Part shown: one piece after another, positions 25,563 to 33,809 of the stretch
Layout of the letters: the number at the start of each line of letters is the position of its first letter
How positions within the stretch are numbered: position 1 is the stretch's first letter
Assembly: GCA_902783885.1 (NCBI GenBank)
Contig: CACZSQ010000038.1
Span: forward strand, 1-33,809
Length of the DNA: 33,809 nucleotides
Origin: an uncultured Bacteroidales bacterium
Lineage (GTDB): Bacteria; Bacteroidota; Bacteroidia; Bacteroidales; Bacteroidaceae
Direction of reading: 5' to 3'
Position numbers and translations under genes: made by a program
Notes under the pieces: model-generated
What the model was told of the DNA's origin: nothing
The model's database searches: none
What the model saw: only the letters and a program-made list of their open reading frames with translations

Positions 25563-28226
25563 ATGAACTTCGAGAAATTTACCATCAAAGCACAAGAGGC
25601 CGTGCAGGAGGCCGTTCACACCGCCGAGGCCCGTCGTCAGCAGGCTATCGAGCCGGAGCATCTGCTCGCTGCCATCATGAAAACTGGTCAGCAGGTCGTT
25701 CAATTCCTGTTCCGCAAGTTGTCTGTCAACGAGCAGGCTGTCACTCGGGCCGTTGAAGCCCAGCTGCAGAGTCTGCCGCGCGTGGAAGGTGGGGAGCCCT
25801 ACCTTGCACGTGAAACAAATAGCATTCTGTCCCGTGCCGAGGAACTGGCCGCCAAGCAGGGCGATGAGTTTGTCACCATCGAACTTCTCCTGCTCGCCAT
25901 CATAGGCAGCGGTTCCACCGCAGCCAGAATCCTCAAAGATGCAGGCGTCTCGGAGAAAGAACTTGCCGCAGCCATTCGTGAACTGCGCGGCGGACAGCAG
26001 GTGAAGTCGCAGTCGAGTGAGGACACCTACCAGAGTCTTTCCAAGTATGCCCGCAACCTGATAGAGGAAGCACGTGCCGGCAAGCTCGACCCCGTCATCG
26101 GGCGCGATGAGGAGATTCGCCGCGTGCTGCAGATCCTCAGTCGCCGCACCAAGAACAACCCCATTCTCATAGGTGAACCGGGTACGGGCAAGACTGCCAT
26201 TGTGGAGGGACTCGCCCATCGTATCCTACGGGGCGATGTGCCTGAGAACCTGCGCGAGAAGCAACTGTTCTCCCTCGATATGGGCGCGCTCATCGCCGGT
26301 GCCAAGTACAAAGGTGAGTTCGAGGAACGCTTGAAGAGCGTCATCAACGAGGTCACCAAGAGCGAGGGACGCATCATCCTCTTCATCGATGAGATACACA
26401 CCCTCGTAGGCGCCGGCAAGAGTGAAGGCGCCATGGATGCTGCCAACATTCTGAAACCAGCCCTGGCGCGCGGCGAACTGCGCGCCATCGGTGCCACCAC
26501 CCTCGATGAGTACCAGAAGTACTTCGAGAAGGACAAGGCCCTCGAGCGCCGTTTCCAGAGTGTGATGGTTGATGAGCCGGATACTCTCTCCAGCATCTCC
26601 ATCCTGCGTGGGCTGAAGGAACGCTACGAGAACCACCATCGCGTACGTATCCAGGACGATGCCATCATCGCTGCCGTAGAACTTTCCAACCGCTATATCA
26701 CCGACCGCTTCCTCCCCGACAAGGCCATCGATCTGATGGATGAGGCCGCAGCCAAGCTCCGCATGGAGCGCGACAGTGTGCCAGAGGAACTGGATGAAAT
26801 CAGTCGCCGCCTCAAGCAGCTTGAAATCGAACGCGAAGCCATCAAGCGCGAGGCCGAAAGTGTGAACGGAGATTCCGTCGCCGCTGCTAAACTGCAATCC
26901 CTCAACCGCGACATCGCAGATCTGCGCGAACAGGAACAGCAGATGAAGGCCAAGTGGGAAGGTGAGAAAGCTCTACTCTCCAAAATACAGGCTAACAAGC
27001 AGCAGATAGAACAGCTGAAGTTTGAGGCAGAACGCGCTGAGCGCGAAGGCAACTTCGCCCGTGTTGCTGAAATACGCTACGGGAGCTTACAGTCTCTCGA
27101 AGCAGAAATCCAGAAGATTCAGGAGCAGCTCCGCAGCGCGCAAGGCGCAGAGGCGATGGTTAAAGAGGAAGTGACCGCCGATGACATCGCCGAGGTTGTC
27201 AGCCGCTGGACTGGCATCCCTGTGTCGAAGATGCTGCAAAGTGAGCGCGAGAAGTTGCTGCACCTCGAAGAGGAACTGCATCGCCGTGTCATTGGGCAGG
27301 ATGAGGCCATCCGAGCCGTTGCTGATGCCGTGCGGCGTTCACGGGCTGGATTGCAAGACCCCAAGCGACCCATCGGTTCCTTTATCTTCCTCGGTACCAC
27401 GGGTGTCGGTAAGACCGAACTGGCCAAGGCGCTTGCCGAGTTCCTTTTCGATGACGAGACGATGATGACGCGTATCGACATGTCAGAGTATCAGGAGAAA
27501 CACAGCGTCAGCAGGCTCATAGGTGCACCTCCGGGATATGTAGGTTACGACGAGGGCGGACAACTCACCGAGGCCGTGCGCCGCAAGCCTTACAGCGTCG
27601 TTCTCTTCGACGAGATTGAAAAGGCACACCCCGACGTGTTCAACACACTCCTGCAGGTGCTCGACGACGGCCGGCTCACCGACAACAAAGGTCGCACGGT
27701 CAACTTTAAGAACACCATCATCATCCTTACTTCGAACCTCGGCAGTGAGTACATCCGCGAGCAGTTCGCCAAACTTGATTCACCCGTCAATGGGAGTATA
27801 AAAGGTGATTACGACGCCGAGAGAACCCTGCCCGCCCACAATCGCGAGGCCGTCATCGAAGAGACCAAGCGCACCGTGATGGAGCAATTGAAACGCACCA
27901 TACGTCCTGAGTTCCTGAATCGTATCGATGAGACGATTATGTTCGAACCGTTGACGCAGGCTGAAATCCGTCAGGTGGTGATGCTGCAGGTCAGCGCTGT
28001 GCAGAAGATGCTCGGTCAGAACGGCATCACACTCGACCTCACCGATGCAGCCATCGACCTGCTCACCCGCGAGGGCTACGATCCTGAGTTCGGTGCCCGT
28101 CCGGTGAAGCGTGCCATCCAGCGCCTGCTCCTCAACGACCTCTCGCGTGCCATCCTTGCCGGCACCGTCAGCCGCGACCATGCCATCCGCGTAGATGCCG
28201 AGGACGACCACCTCACCTTCAGCTAA
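25563..28226 (+). CDS. clpB: ATP-dependent disaggregase ClpB
   Basis: This 887-residue Hsp100 chaperone works with DnaK to dissolve protein aggregates in the cytoplasm. The N-terminal Clp repeats (about 1-145) are followed by AAA+ 1 with Walker A GEPGTGKT and Walker [11 protein letters not shown]. The coiled-coil middle domain at about 410-540 ([23 protein letters not shown] onward) identifies ClpB rather than ClpA or ClpC. AAA+ 2 has GTTGVGKTE and [11 protein letters not shown]. The arginine-finger and sensor region [10 protein letters not shown] is intact. A stretch of about 20 residues ([20 protein letters not shown]) precedes [10 protein letters not shown] and seems longer than usual in ClpB. 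Divergent from feoAB. Confidence 0.96.
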   Translation: MNFEKFTIKAQEAVQEAVHTAEARRQQAIEPEHLLAAIMKTGQQVVQFLFRKLSVNEQAVTRAVEAQLQSLPRVEGGEPYLARETNSILSRAEELAAKQGDEFVTIELLLLAIIGSGSTAARILKDAGVSEKELAAAIRELRGGQQVKSQSSEDTYQSLSKYARNLIEEARAGKLDPVIGRDEEIRRVLQILSRRTKNNPILIGEPGTGKTAIVEGLAHRILRGDVPENLREKQLFSLDMGALIAGAKYKGEFEERLKSVINEVTKSEGRIILFIDEIHTLVGAGKSEGAMDAANILKPALARGELRAIGATTLDEYQKYFEKDKALERRFQSVMVDEPDTLSSISILRGLKERYENHHRVRIQDDAIIAAVELSNRYITDRFLPDKAIDLMDEAAAKLRMERDSVPEELDEISRRLKQLEIEREAIKREAESVNGDSVAAAKLQSLNRDIADLREQEQQMKAKWEGEKALLSKIQANKQQIEQLKFEAERAEREGNFARVAEIRYGSLQSLEAEIQKIQEQLRSAQGAEAMVKEEVTADDIAEVVSRWTGIPVSKMLQSEREKLLHLEEELHRRVIGQDEAIRAVADAVRRSRAGLQDPKRPIGSFIFLGTTGVGKTELAKALAEFLFDDETMMTRIDMSEYQEKHSVSRLIGAPPGYVGYDEGGQLTEAVRRKPYSVVLFDEIEKAHPDVFNTLLQVLDDGRLTDNKGRTVNFKNTIIILTSNLGSEYIREQFAKLDSPVNGSIKGDYDAERTLPAHNREAVIEETKRTVMEQLKRTIRPEFLNRIDETIMFEPLTQAEIRQVVMLQVSAVQKMLGQNGITLDLTDAAIDLLTREGYDPEFGARPVKRAIQRLLLNDLSRAILAGTVSRDHAIRVDAEDDHLTFS

Positions 28227-28232
28227 GCATAG

Positions 28233-28323
28233 CTGTCAGACCATCACTTTAAAACCATCGCCCATCACTCCTATAGGATAAGAACTTCATCCAAGGGGGT
28301 GTTGGGCGATGGTGCTATGACAG
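28233..28323. terminator. long imperfect hairpin between clpB and the TRL-like gene
   Basis: ACCATCGCCCA (28254-28264) pairs with TGGGCGATGGT (28303-28313). The stem continues inward through CACTCC/GGGGTG, and outward CTGTCA (28233-28238) can pair with TGACAG (28318-28323). It lies between two convergent genes and probably ends both transcripts, although no strong T run flanks it. Confidence 0.6.
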
Positions 28324-28332
28324 TTCGAAGGC

Positions 28333-28632
28333 TTATTCGCCATAGACGCGGGTGGTGTGGTTGATCCACAAGCCAAGGCATACGGACTTGTCGATGTACT
28401 CCACATGGGAAATCTTTGTGATGCCGCCGTTTTGGGCTGCCTTCTGGAGGTTGTTCTCCTTGCCCTTACTGCTCCACATTCCGAGGATAATGGTAGATTT
28501 AGCCTCGCCCATTTTGGGACCGATGGGGCTGTTGGAGGAGATGGCGGCTCCGCTGTTGATAGTTGCGCAGCTGCAGAGGGTTGCTGCAACGACGGCAGCT
28601 GATGCTGCGAAGGTCATGAATGCTTTTTTCAT
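28333..28632 (-). CDS. TRL-like small lipoprotein
   Basis: This 99-residue protein has a lipoprotein signal (MKKAFMTFAASAAVVAATLCSC) with lipobox L-C-S-C and the lipidated Cys at 22. The mature part holds GMWSSKGKENNLQKAAQNGGITKISHVEY, the pattern of the TRL/TRL-like family (PF13146), small periplasm-facing lipoproteins of unknown function once noted near tRNA-Leu genes. A perfect -7 box (TATCTTTG, minus strand 28688-28681) lies 48 bp upstream. It is a single-gene unit. Confidence 0.82.
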   Translation of the reverse strand: MKKAFMTFAASAAVVAATLCSCATINSGAAISSNSPIGPKMGEAKSTIILGMWSSKGKENNLQKAAQNGGITKISHVEYIDKSVCLGLWINHTTRVYGE

Positions 28633-28680
28633 TGTGTTTGTTTTTTAGGGTTGGACTTGATAATCGAATGATTTCAAAAA

Positions 28681-28688
28681 CAAAGATA
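28681..28688 (-). promoter_or_regulatory. -7 box of the TRL-like gene promoter
   Basis: Minus strand TATCTTTG is a perfect TAnnTTTG box. No clear TTTG is seen 19-21 bp further upstream. Confidence 0.45.
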
Positions 28689-28702
28689 CTCTTTTTTCTC
28701 CT

Positions 28703-28739
28703 TTTGTAATAATAATCATGGAATAAAGTGTATATTTGC
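28703..28739 (+). promoter_or_regulatory. promoter of the GH2 gene at 28787
   Basis: TATATTTGC (28731-28739) is a perfect -7 box. TTTG at 28703-28706 lies 24 bp upstream, slightly further than the usual 19-21 bp. The leader would be about 40 nt. Confidence 0.5.
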
Positions 28740-28786
28740 AGGCAAATATTAAGTTTTACTCACATTAAACTCACTCTTTCGGCCTT

Positions 28787-31267
28787 ATGAATACATTTTT
28801 GGCTTCTGTTGTCCTGCTGTTGTCAACCCTGCAGCCGCGAACATCAACTCTTTTCAACTTCGGATGGAAGTTTCACGCTGGAGACATTGAACAGGCAGAA
28901 CAGCCAGCCGTAAACGATGCGGATTGGCGAATGCTTGACCTGCCTCACGACTTCCAGATTGAACAGCCTTGGGTAGTGCCTGGCGAGGATGAACGACCCG
29001 ACACGAGCGACCCGGGGGCCAACGTCAAAAGCCGTCTCTCGCCGCGTGGGTTCAAGGAGATGGGCATTGGCTGGTACCGCAAGTCATTCGTGCCCGACGA
29101 GGCATGGCGGGGTAGGAGAGTGCTCATCGATTTCGAGGGCATCCTGTACACGGGAGATGCTTACCTCAATGGTCAGTTCATCGGCAAAACGGACTACGGC
29201 TACTTGGGCTTCGAGGCAGATGTAACCAAGCTCCTGAAGTGGGGCGAGACAAACGTCCTGGCTGTACGCGCAGACAGCCGCAGAGCCAACAACAGCCGTT
29301 GGTACACAGGGGCCGGCATCTACCGCGACGTCCACCTGATTACCACCGACCCCAACACCTATTTCACACGCCATCCATTACGCATCACCACAAATGGTAC
29401 TGACAGCGTTTTTGTGCAGGCAGAGGCAACCTGTCTGGAACGGGGCGTGAAAGAGCTTACTTTCACAACACGTATCTTCAACTGTGACGGCCAAGTCGTG
29501 GCTGAACAGCAGACCGTAGCGCCTTTCCGTGGCAACCAGAAGACGCGTGAATATATGTTGTCTGCCATCTCCTTGCCAAATGCCCATCGATGGGACATAG
29601 ATGATCCCTATCTCTACACCGCCGAAGTCACAGTCTGTCACGCTGATGGCAGCGTGGCCGACTGCGTCCGTTCACGCTTTGGCATTCGCCAACTGGAGTT
29701 CTCCCCTGCCTTTGGCATGAAACTCAATGGCCGCAAGGTGATTCTCAAGGGCATCGCCAACCATCACACCCTCGGTGCCCTCGGCGCAGCAGCCTATCCC
29801 AGAGCCATTGAGAAGCGCCTGCGCCTGCTCAAGGACTTCGGCTTCAATCACATCAGGACTTCGCATAACCCTTACAGCGAGAGCCTGCTCGACCTCTGCG
29901 ACTCCCTGGGCATCCTCGTTGTGGATGAACTCTACGACAAATGGCTCACACAATACTGCGGTGGACGTGCAGAGTGGATGGATCTGTGGCAGCACGATAT
30001 CCCAGAGTGGATTACACGCGACAGGAATCACCCCAGCATCGTGTTCTGGAGCCTCGGAAATGAATTGCAGACCTATTGGAACATTCCTTTTGCCGACTGG
30101 GGCGTGACACCTTACCGCATGATGAAGCCCCTGCTAAAGCGCTACGATGATACTCGCCTGATTACCGTGGCGATGCATCCGCGTGGTCGCTCGCTTGAAA
30201 CCGATTCACTGCCTGCACCTTTGGTGATGGAGACCGACATAGCTGCATATAATTATAGGTATATGTATTTCCCTGGCGACGGACAGAAATTCCCGTGGAT
30301 GATGTTCTACCAGAGCGAAGCTACAACTGCTGCCATGGGACCTAACTACTACGAGATGGATCTCTCAAAGGTCATCGGCCTCGCCTACTGGGGCGCTATC
30401 GACTATTTGGGCGAGAGCCAGGGGTGGCCGGCCAAAGGCTGGGCGCAGGGTGTCTTCTATATTGACCTCACCACGAAGCCCAACGCCTATCTCGCCAAGA
30501 GCATCTTCTCGGATGAGCCCGTCGTGCACTTGTGCTTCCAGGAGCAGAGCCGCGACATAGAGTGGAACGGTGTCAAACAGCGCATCCGTCGCCTCTCCGA
30601 CCACTGGACGCGCACACCGGGCGAGGCGCTGAACCTCACCGTCTATACCAATGCCGATGAGGTGGAACTCATCATGAACGGCCGCAGTCTCGGCACCAAG
30701 AAGAATGACCGCAGCAACCCAAAGGTGCGCAACCAGATTCGCTGGGATGCCTTCAACTATGAACCTGGATACATCGAAGCCATAGCCCGCAACGCAGGCA
30801 AGATTGTTGCCCGCCACCGCGAAGAGACCGCCGGACCTGCCGTTGCCCTCCGTCTCGTGCCAGACCTCCCCACCACCCTAAACTCTAAACTCTCAACTCT
30901 CCACTCTCAACACTCCACTCTCAACTCTTACTGGCACGCCGATGGCATCGACCTCCAGCACGTAAGCGTGGAAGCTATTGACAAAAAAGGCCGCATAGTC
31001 CCCACTGCGAATATGGATGTCCATTTCTCAATAGATACTACTCCCCACCTTAGGGAGGGGCAGAGGGGAGAGTCTGCCCCTTGCTCCCTCATCGCCGTAT
31101 CTTCGGGTGATCACTATAGCGACGAGCTCACGGCTACCGACCATCGCCGCCTCTACGAGGGCCGTGCACTCGCCATCCTTCGTGCAGGTCTTCAGCCCGC
31201 TACCGTCACCCTCACCGCAACGGCGCCCGGGCTGAAACCGGCAAAACTGAAGCTTCTGACGCAATAG
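28787..31267 (+). CDS. secreted GH2 beta-galactosidase-like enzyme with repeat insertions
   Basis: This 826-residue enzyme has an N-terminal signal peptide (MNTFLASVVLLLSTLQPRTS). The GH2 jelly roll (LPHDFQIE, GIGWYRKSF, YTGDAYLNG, NSRWYTGAGIYRDVHL), an Ig-like domain and the barrel follow. Acid/base Glu426 lies in WSLGNELQT and nucleophile Glu511 in MFYQSEATT. The C-terminal invasin-like domain contains two foreign-looking stretches: about 697-716 (TTLNSKLSTLHSQHSTLNS) from a heptanucleotide tandem repeat, and about 751-764 (TTPHLREGQRGES) from a palindromic element also present in feoAB. Both lie in probable loops, and the frame continues normally afterwards (GDHYSDELTATDHRRLYEG). Substrate unknown, and no SusC/SusD genes are nearby. 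Confidence 0.92.
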   Translation: MNTFLASVVLLLSTLQPRTSTLFNFGWKFHAGDIEQAEQPAVNDADWRMLDLPHDFQIEQPWVVPGEDERPDTSDPGANVKSRLSPRGFKEMGIGWYRKSFVPDEAWRGRRVLIDFEGILYTGDAYLNGQFIGKTDYGYLGFEADVTKLLKWGETNVLAVRADSRRANNSRWYTGAGIYRDVHLITTDPNTYFTRHPLRITTNGTDSVFVQAEATCLERGVKELTFTTRIFNCDGQVVAEQQTVAPFRGNQKTREYMLSAISLPNAHRWDIDDPYLYTAEVTVCHADGSVADCVRSRFGIRQLEFSPAFGMKLNGRKVILKGIANHHTLGALGAAAYPRAIEKRLRLLKDFGFNHIRTSHNPYSESLLDLCDSLGILVVDELYDKWLTQYCGGRAEWMDLWQHDIPEWITRDRNHPSIVFWSLGNELQTYWNIPFADWGVTPYRMMKPLLKRYDDTRLITVAMHPRGRSLETDSLPAPLVMETDIAAYNYRYMYFPGDGQKFPWMMFYQSEATTAAMGPNYYEMDLSKVIGLAYWGAIDYLGESQGWPAKGWAQGVFYIDLTTKPNAYLAKSIFSDEPVVHLCFQEQSRDIEWNGVKQRIRRLSDHWTRTPGEALNLTVYTNADEVELIMNGRSLGTKKNDRSNPKVRNQIRWDAFNYEPGYIEAIARNAGKIVARHREETAGPAVALRLVPDLPTTLNSKLSTLHSQHSTLNSYWHADGIDLQHVSVEAIDKKGRIVPTANMDVHFSIDTTPHLREGQRGESAPCSLIAVSSGDHYSDELTATDHRRLYEGRALAILRAGLQPATVTLTATAPGLKPAKLKLLTQ
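30881..30929 (+). repeat. heptanucleotide tandem repeat in GH2, seven units
   Basis: Seven consecutive 7-base units read AACTCTA, AACTCTC, AACTCTC, CACTCTC, AACACTC, CACTCTC, AACTCTT. The 49 bases encode an Ser/Thr/Leu-rich stretch. Since 7 is not a multiple of 3, a change by one or two units would shift the frame of the last 110 or so residues. Confidence 0.85.
31037..31079 (+). repeat. single arm of the palindromic coding element in GH2
   Basis: It starts CTACTCCCC at about 31038, passes through TTAGGGAGGGGCAG and ends GGGGAGAGTCTG. It agrees base by base with the minus-strand reading of the feoAB arm at 25018-24978, apart from a 3-base gap in the loop and about four substitutions. It is translated in the same phase (TTPHLREGQRGES against STPLPNREGQGGES). 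Confidence 0.82.
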
Positions 31268-31298
31268 TTCCTCATCTTTCAAGCGAAATATATAAAAG

Positions 31299-31337
31299 GC
31301 AAGGGGCTGTGTCTAATCAAACGACACAGCCCCTTGC
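31299..31337. terminator. terminator of the pyrophosphatase gene, shared with GH2
   Basis: GCAAGGGGCTGTGTC (31299-31313) and GACACAGCCCCTTGC (31323-31337) form a perfect 15-bp stem with a 9-base loop. On the minus strand CCTTTTAT follows, so it best serves hppA. It lies between two convergent genes. Its core GGCTGTGTC recurs in the terminator at 22655-22683. Confidence 0.9.
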
Positions 31338-31356
31338 TAAGTAAAGAATCTTGAGG

Positions 31357-33549
31357 TTACGAGAAGGCGACAGTGAGTCCGGCCATGACAATGCTGACCA
31401 TGGACATCAGCTTGATGAGGATGTTCAGCGATGGTCCACTGGTGTCTTTGAACGGATCGCCGACGGTGTCGCCTACGATGGTTGCCTTGTGTGCGAAGCT
31501 GCCCTTGCCACCGAAGTTGCCTTCCTCGACCATCTTCTTGGCATTGTCCCAAGCACCGCCAGCATTGGCCATAAAGACAGCGAGCGTGAAGCCGCCAGCC
31601 AAGCCACCGACCAACAGACCGAGAACGCCAGCCACGCCGAGGACTAAGCCTACAATGATAGGAATGGCAATGGCCAGAAGCGACGGGAAGATCATCTCGT
31701 GCTGAGCAGCACGCGTGGAGATGGCAACACAGGAACCGTAGTCGGGCGTTGCCTTGCCCTCGAGGATGCCCTTGATCTCACGGAACTGACGGCGCACCTC
31801 TTCCACCATCTTCTGGGCAGCTCGGCCTACAGCCTCCATCGTGAGGCCGCAGAACAGGAAGGCCGCCATGGCACCGATGAAAGCGCCGACAAGCACACGC
31901 GGGTTCATCAGGTTGACTTGGAAGTAATTCATGAAATCGGGAATCGTGGCATCGGCAGCAGCGATGACCTCGCCCTTGAGGTTCGTGAGTGTCATGCCGG
32001 TGCGCTCCATGGCAATCTTGATTTCTTCGATATATGACGCCAACAGAGCCAGAGCTGTGAGCGCTGCAGAGCCGATGGCGAAGCCCTTTCCTGTAGCGGC
32101 GGTGGTGTTGCCGAGAGCATCCAAGGCATCGGTGCGATGGCGCACCTCTTCGCCCAGCTCGCTCATCTCGGCATTGCCGCCGGCATTGTCGGCGATGGGA
32201 CCATAAGCATCGGTGGCAAGGGTGATGCCCAGTGTAGAGAGCATACCCACGGCGGCGATGCCGATACCATAGAGGCCGTGAGACAGTGCCTCTGCGCTCA
32301 TCTCCATGTCGAAGCCGTTGGCACACAGGTAGCTGAGCATGATTGCCACACCGATGGTGACCACGGGGATACACGTCGAGATCATGCCTGTTCCTATACC
32401 TTTAATAATAACGGTTGCAGAACCTGTCAAGCCGGCTTCTGAAATCTTCTGTGTCGGTTTGTAGGAGTGGCTGGTGTAGTACTCTGTGGCCTGGCCGATG
32501 ATGACGCCAGCTGCCAAACCTGAGATGACGGAGAATGAGAGGCCAAGCCAGTTGTCGATGCCGAGGAAATAGAGAATGGCGAATGTGGCCACGGCGATGA
32601 GCACAGCGCTGATGTTCGTACCCACGGCTAATGAGCGCAGCAAATCACGCATGGTCGCTCCTTCCTTCGTGCGTACAAGATAAATGCCGAAGATGCTTAG
32701 GAACACGCCCACGGCGGCAATGAGCATCGGAGCGATGACAGCTTTCATCTGCATGTCCCCGCTCATGGCAAAGGCTGTAGCGCCAAGGGCTGCCGTGGAG
32801 AGGATAGAGCCGCAGTAGCTCTCGTAGAGGTCGGCACCCATGCCGGCCACGTCTCCTACGTTATCGCCGACATTGTCCGCGATGGTTGCGGGGTTGCGCG
32901 GGTCGTCCTCGGGGATGTCGGCCTCAACCTTGCCCACAATGTCTGCGCCCACGTCGGCTGCCTTCGTGTAGATGCCGCCGCCCACACGGGCGAAGAGAGC
33001 TTGTGTCGAAGCACCCATGCCGAAGGTCAGCATCGTCGTCGTGATGGTGATGAGGGCCATGCGGTCGCCTTCGTAGAAGTTGCTGAGGATGAGGAACCAG
33101 ATGGCTATGTCGAGGAGTCCGAGTCCCACGACCGTCAGTCCCATGACGGCTCCTGAACGGAAGGCTATCTTCAAACCGCCGTCGAGGCTCTTACGGGCGG
33201 CATTGGCTGTGCGCGCCGAGGCATAAGTGGCTGTCTTCATACCGAAGAAGCCGGCCAAACCCGAGAAGAAACCACCCGTGATGAAAGCAAACGGCACCCA
33301 TGGGTTCTGCCATTGCAGACCATAGGCCATGAAGGCGAAGAGAATGGCCAGCACCACGAAGACGATGGTGACCACCTTGTACTGCTGTTTCAAGTAAGAC
33401 ATGGCACCGCTGCGGACGTAGCCGGCGATTTCACGCATCCGAGGCGTGCCCTCGTCCGCAGCCATCATGGTGCGGAAGAAATAAAATGCCATGCTCAGCG
33501 CCACTACAGATGCGATGGGCACGAGCCAGAAAGCTGATGGAATGATCAT
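31357..33549 (-). CDS. hppA: membrane-bound ion-pumping pyrophosphatase, K+-dependent type
   Basis: This 730-residue protein has about 16 predicted membrane helices. It hydrolyses pyrophosphate and pumps Na+ and/or H+ outward across the inner membrane. Substrate signature DVGADIVGKVEADIPEDDPRNPA and the loop NVGDNVGDVAGMGADLYESY are intact, and a second acidic site follows near GDTVGDPFKDTSGPS. At the K+-determining site, GNTTAATGKGF has Ala484 where K+-independent enzymes have Lys, so K+ dependence is predicted. The related Bacteroides vulgatus enzyme pumps both Na+ and H+, and the same is plausible here but not readable with certainty. Single-gene unit with its own promoter and terminator. 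Confidence 0.96.
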   Translation of the reverse strand: MIIPSAFWLVPIASVVALSMAFYFFRTMMAADEGTPRMREIAGYVRSGAMSYLKQQYKVVTIVFVVLAILFAFMAYGLQWQNPWVPFAFITGGFFSGLAGFFGMKTATYASARTANAARKSLDGGLKIAFRSGAVMGLTVVGLGLLDIAIWFLILSNFYEGDRMALITITTTMLTFGMGASTQALFARVGGGIYTKAADVGADIVGKVEADIPEDDPRNPATIADNVGDNVGDVAGMGADLYESYCGSILSTAALGATAFAMSGDMQMKAVIAPMLIAAVGVFLSIFGIYLVRTKEGATMRDLLRSLAVGTNISAVLIAVATFAILYFLGIDNWLGLSFSVISGLAAGVIIGQATEYYTSHSYKPTQKISEAGLTGSATVIIKGIGTGMISTCIPVVTIGVAIMLSYLCANGFDMEMSAEALSHGLYGIGIAAVGMLSTLGITLATDAYGPIADNAGGNAEMSELGEEVRHRTDALDALGNTTAATGKGFAIGSAALTALALLASYIEEIKIAMERTGMTLTNLKGEVIAAADATIPDFMNYFQVNLMNPRVLVGAFIGAMAAFLFCGLTMEAVGRAAQKMVEEVRRQFREIKGILEGKATPDYGSCVAISTRAAQHEMIFPSLLAIAIPIIVGLVLGVAGVLGLLVGGLAGGFTLAVFMANAGGAWDNAKKMVEEGNFGGKGSFAHKATIVGDTVGDPFKDTSGPSLNILIKLMSMVSIVMAGLTVAFS

Positions 33550-33588
33550 AGTTAGTTTTAAGTTGTTTAGTTTATAGGTTTACGAGCA

Positions 33589-33596
33589 CAAAAGTA
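33589..33596 (-). promoter_or_regulatory. -7 box of the hppA promoter
   Basis: Minus strand TACTTTTG fits TAnnTTTG exactly, 40 bp before the start codon. TTTG at 33624-33621 lies 24 bp upstream, slightly far for a -33 box. Confidence 0.5.
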
Positions 33597-33769
33597 GTAA
33601 AAATTCTTGAACCTCACTCACAAAACCACGAAAAAAACATTTCAGAGCCCAAAATAGCACAACAATTATTGATCTCAACCTCGCACCGCCCGTCCCAGGA
33701 GAGTGCCACCAACGATTCAAGCAAAAATGATGGGTGGACGGGGGAGATAGGCCTCATTTTCACACAAAA

Positions 33770-33801
33770 ATCGCCTGCATCAGTGTGTTGATGCAGGCGA
33801 T
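33770..33801 (-). terminator. terminator of a minus-strand gene beyond the right edge
   Basis: ATCGCCTGCATCA (33770-33782) and TGATGCAGGCGAT (33789-33801) form a perfect 13-bp stem with loop GTGTGT. On the minus strand it is followed by TTTTTGTG, an intrinsic terminator. The gene it serves must lie to the right of this window. The rest of 33597-33769 shows no gene. Confidence 0.82.
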
Positions 33802-33809
33802 GTGCTGTG

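Overview
The window looks like a chromosomal segment from a Bacteroidales bacterium, most likely Prevotella or a close relative. The evidence is the fused FeoA-FeoB iron transporter, the DAHP synthase with a C-terminal chorismate mutase, the epimerase-like threonine dehydrogenase paired with Kbl, the Na+/H+-type pyrophosphatase, secreted GH2/GH31 enzymes, and repeated promoters of the Bacteroidetes type (-7 TAnnTTTG, -33 TTTG). The genus is an inference. No rRNA, tRNA, phage, IS transposase or CRISPR array was seen.

Layout. 1-3443 (+): the tail of an unidentified Lys/Pro-rich protein, a small membrane protein, mutL (TTG start) and trpS. 3501-7673 (+): an aromatic amino-acid operon (aminotransferase, DAHP synthase/chorismate mutase, prephenate dehydrogenase, secreted EEP-family protein). 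It is preceded by a promoter, an 18-codon leader peptide with six Tyr codons, and mutually exclusive antiterminator and terminator hairpins. 7681-14476 (-): a sulfur/one-carbon module transcribed metY, metH, metF, cysK, with an Lrp/AsnC regulator divergent from it (14669-15130). 15282-21502 (-): a secreted GH31, kbl and a GH2. 21661-22620 (+): threonine dehydrogenase. 22665-25307 (-): feoAB followed by a 56-residue FeoB-associated Cys-rich protein. 25563-28226 (+): clpB. 28333-28632 (-): a TRL-like lipoprotein. 28787-31267 (+): a second secreted GH2. 31357-33549 (-): a K+-dependent-type membrane pyrophosphatase. The window closes on a terminator for a minus-strand gene beyond its edge.

Most notable. 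(1) The stretch 3501-3719 reads as a complete ribosome-mediated transcription attenuator of classical design, with a Tyr-rich leader, in front of an operon whose only branch-specific enzyme makes tyrosine. (2) A palindromic G/C-rich element is inserted in frame in at least two coding sequences: as an inverted pair of arms in the linker of FeoAB, and as a single arm in GH2. It is read in the same phase in the copies compared, and a related hairpin lies between kbl and GH31. It resembles in concept the protein-coding palindromic elements of Rickettsia. (3) The same GH2 gene carries seven tandem copies of a heptanucleotide, whose copy number would decide the reading frame of its C-terminus. (4) A hidden FeoB-associated gene lies directly behind feoAB.

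All calls come from reading the sequence. No alignment or folding program was run, so family names rest on motifs and length, and promoters and operators are pattern matches.
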